Part shown: in pieces, positions 6,766 through 8,432 of the stretch
How positions within the stretch are numbered: position 1 is the stretch's first letter
Layout: each line of letters opens with the position of its first letter
NCBI GenBank assembly: GCA_003241175.1
Contig: QFOI01000136.1
Span: 1 to 8,432 of the forward strand
Direction: 5' to 3'
DNA from: Pseudopedobacter saltans
GTDB taxonomy: Bacteria; Bacteroidota; Bacteroidia; Chitinophagales; Chitinophagaceae
DNA: 8,432 nucleotides
The notes under the pieces: model-generated
The model's database searches: none
The model's input: only the letters and a program-made list of their open reading frames with translations
What the model was told of the DNA's origin: nothing
Made by a program: the position numbers and the translations under genes

Positions 6766-6775
6766 TGTAAGCATT

Positions 6776-8432
6776 TTAATGAATAATAAGAAGATGCCTT
6801 AAATCAGGGTCGTTCTTGATACGCTCCATTTCACTTTCAATAACCTGAACTATATCTGATTTGATCTGGCGGTAATTGTTTTCTATTTCCAGCTTCATGT
6901 TATCTACACCCTGTTCATCTACAAAGGATAGAATCTGCGGTATCTTCTGATAGGCTTTGGTTTCGGCAGCTACCTTATCATTATCCACCACAATTTCAGC
7001 GTGAAATATTTTTTGCTCGATGCGCTCGTCAAAGTTGTCCGACACAGATCCTACGAACATCCCCTGTGTAAGCGTTGAAATTTTAGAAGCCGGAATAAGG
7101 CTGTCTAACTGTGTGGAGATAGAAGTAGATTTATCGTTACGGTTAATCGTCACACTCTGGCGTTTCTGCAATACTTTCCCGAAACGTTCTGAAAGATTTT
7201 TTGCCGTTTCTCCGACAACCTGACCACTGAAAATATTACCAACAGTATTTTGGATAACTTTGGCTTCCTTGTCGCCATAATCCCTTATCAACTGGGAGTA
7301 ATCCTGAAAGCCTAAACAGACAGCTACTTTATTGCTACGGGCTGTTGCAATGAGGTTATCCAGACCTCTGAAATAAATCGTGGGCAGCTCATCTATGATT
7401 ACCGAACTCTTTAATTGTCCTTTTTTATTGATGAGTTTTACAATTCTTGAGTTGTATAGTCCCAATGCTGCGGAATAAATATTCTGTCGGTCGGGATTAT
7501 TGCCCACGCACAAAATTTTAGGCTCTTTCGGGTTGTTGATGTCAAGTGTAAAATCATCGCCCGTCATTACCCAATACAACTGCGGGCTAATCATTCTTGA
7601 CAATGGTATTTTTGCCGATGCAATCTGTCCCTGCAATTGGTCCTGTGCTCCGCCTTGCCAGGCATCCATAAAGGGCGATAAATAGTTTTCCAGATCGGGG
7701 TAAGAAGTCAGGATGGTAAACACGTCCGAATACTTTTTGTTCAATAGTTCGATGGCGTGCGGGAATGTGCAATACTTACCGTTATCATAGATTTTCAAAT
7801 ACCAAATAATGGCAGCCAATAGGATAATTGGGCTTTCCACGAAAAAATCCCCTTGCTTCTGTATCCAGCTTCGATTGAGGTTCAGCATTATGGTATAAGC
7901 CGCTTCGTAAGCATCTGAAATGTCCGTCATAAAGTCGGGGTTTAACGGATTGCAACGGTGGCTCTTACGTGGATCGTCAAAGTTGATCACATAGAATTTT
8001 GGCTGGACATTGTACTTATCCCTGTGTTTCAGCAAATGGTTATAGGCAATCGTGGAAAGGTCGTCAAACTTGAAATCGTAGATGTACATCGAGAAGCCTT
8101 TCTCTATCTGCTGTTTGATGTAATTATTTACGATAGCATAGGATTTACCGGAACCCGGAGTACCCAACACAATTGAGGCTCGAAAAGGATTGACGATGTT
8201 GATCCAGCCATTGTTCCATTTTCCCTTGTAATAAAACTTGGTGGTTAGATTGACAGAATATTCATTTTCTATCAGCTTGATTTCCTGCTGAAAGCTCTCG
8301 TTTTCGTTATTGAAAACATCATCCATCAAATTGGTACGAAGCAAACGGCTCATCCAAACCCCAGCTACCATTAAAGCGACATAGCCCAGACCTGTGGTAA
8401 GGATATAGAGAAATGTAGCCGTGTATAATGGC
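6776..8432 (-). CDS. mobC: MobC/TraG-family conjugative coupling protein (type IV coupling ATPase), 5' end outside window
   Basis: The frame is open through the upper window edge, so the 551 residues seen are the C-terminal part; full Bacteroidetes MobC proteins are, from memory, some 650-670 residues. The visible part begins in a hydrophobic segment (about 3-25), the last N-terminal membrane helix, so the ATG at 8371 is internal and not the start. The Walker A motif GTPGSGKS is at visible residues 90-97 (bases 8164-8141) and Walker B VIIDELP at 344-350 (D347, E348), followed by the arginine-containing ARSNKVAVCLGFQDYSQ stretch typical of VirD4/TraG ATPases. The protein would sit in the inner membrane and hand the relaxase-DNA complex to the mating channel. 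The C-terminus is a helical, charged tail. On Bacteroidetes conjugative transposons mobC usually follows mobA and mobB, so relaxase genes are expected just beyond 8432. Both ATPase motifs look intact. Confidence 0.93.
   Translation of the reverse strand, partial: PLYTATFLYILTTGLGYVALMVAGVWMSRLLRTNLMDDVFNNENESFQQEIKLIENEYSVNLTTKFYYKGKWNNGWINIVNPFRASIVLGTPGSGKSYAIVNNYIKQQIEKGFSMYIYDFKFDDLSTIAYNHLLKHRDKYNVQPKFYVINFDDPRKSHRCNPLNPDFMTDISDAYEAAYTIMLNLNRSWIQKQGDFFVESPIILLAAIIWYLKIYDNGKYCTFPHAIELLNKKYSDVFTILTSYPDLENYLSPFMDAWQGGAQDQLQGQIASAKIPLSRMISPQLYWVMTGDDFTLDINNPKEPKILCVGNNPDRQNIYSAALGLYNSRIVKLINKKGQLKSSVIIDELPTIYFRGLDNLIATARSNKVAVCLGFQDYSQLIRDYGDKEAKVIQNTVGNIFSGQVVGETAKNLSERFGKVLQKRQSVTINRNDKSTSISTQLDSLIPASKISTLTQGMFVGSVSDNFDERIEQKIFHAEIVVDNDKVAAETKAYQKIPQILSFVDEQGVDNMKLEIENNYRQIKSDIVQVIESEMERIKNDPDLRHLLIIH

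Larger units (their letters stand above)
6658..6775. other. AT-rich intergenic region between coupling gene and efflux cluster
   Basis: This 118-bp gap has about 21% GC (25 G/C in bases 6661-6780), far lower than the genes on either side. It holds a candidate promoter, two copies of CTTAACTAT and a short perfect inverted repeat, GTTAA-TAC-TTAAC, at 6750-6762. I see no GC-rich hairpin followed by a T-run, so there is no obvious terminator for the coupling gene and read-through into the efflux genes is possible. Confidence 0.6.

Noticed and set aside
8369..8371. ATG at 8371 as the start of the coupling protein.
   Set aside because: The frame stays open to the window edge with a hydrophobic membrane segment spanning this codon, so the gene starts beyond 8432.
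1..8432. tRNA, rRNA, CRISPR arrays, insertion sequences or att repeats.
   Set aside because: I looked for cloverleaf-like segments, regularly spaced repeats, transposase motifs and long terminal repeats and saw none.

Overview
The window looks like a stretch of accessory DNA from a Bacteroidota genome, most likely the Sphingobacterium/Pedobacter/Chitinophaga side of the phylum. The pointers are a MobC/TraG-type coupling protein of the kind found on Bacteroidetes conjugative elements, a heavy-metal RND pump fused to its TolC partner, a small Cys-rich DUF6660-like protein, starts without Shine-Dalgarno sequences, and one candidate TAnnTTTG promoter element. Every gene I accept lies on the minus strand, so the biological reading order runs from high to low coordinates.

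Layout in reading order. (1) 8432-6776: the last 551 codons of a MobC/TraG-family type IV coupling ATPase; its start lies outside the window. (2) 6775-6658: a very AT-rich gap (about 21% GC) with a candidate promoter and two copies of the 9-mer CTTAACTAT. (3) 6657-6334: a small secreted or lipid-anchored Cys/His-rich protein resembling DUF6660. (4) 6333-6198: a 136-bp gap with a third copy of the same 9-mer. (5) 6197-1842: a 1451-residue fusion of a CusA/CzcA-type RND metal pump with a TolC-like outer-membrane factor. (6) 1838-618: the periplasmic adaptor (CusB/CzcB type), starting 3 nt after the pump gene. (7) 592 to beyond 1: the first 197 codons of an HD-domain protein whose sequence resembles the N-terminal half of Bacteroidetes HD/PycTM (Pycsar-effector-like) proteins.

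Genes 3 to 6 make a complete metal-efflux module. The pump exchanges metal for protons in the inner membrane, the adaptor bridges the periplasm, the fused TolC part supplies the outer-membrane channel, and the small Cys-rich protein is a plausible periplasmic metal-handling partner. The pump carries the D-FG-(x)3-D-(x)6-E motif of divalent-cation (CzcA/CnrA-like) transporters and lacks, by eye alignment, the three methionines of E. coli CusA. Zn/Co/Cd/Ni is therefore a better guess than Cu/Ag. No metal-responsive regulator is visible. The module sits immediately downstream of the mobilisation gene, which suggests it is cargo of an integrative conjugative element.

The points most worth a second look are the A7 run at the exact pump/TolC junction, where losing one A would restore two separate, normally sized genes; the HD gene attached to the end of a metal-efflux operon; and the thrice-repeated 9-mer confined to the non-coding gaps.
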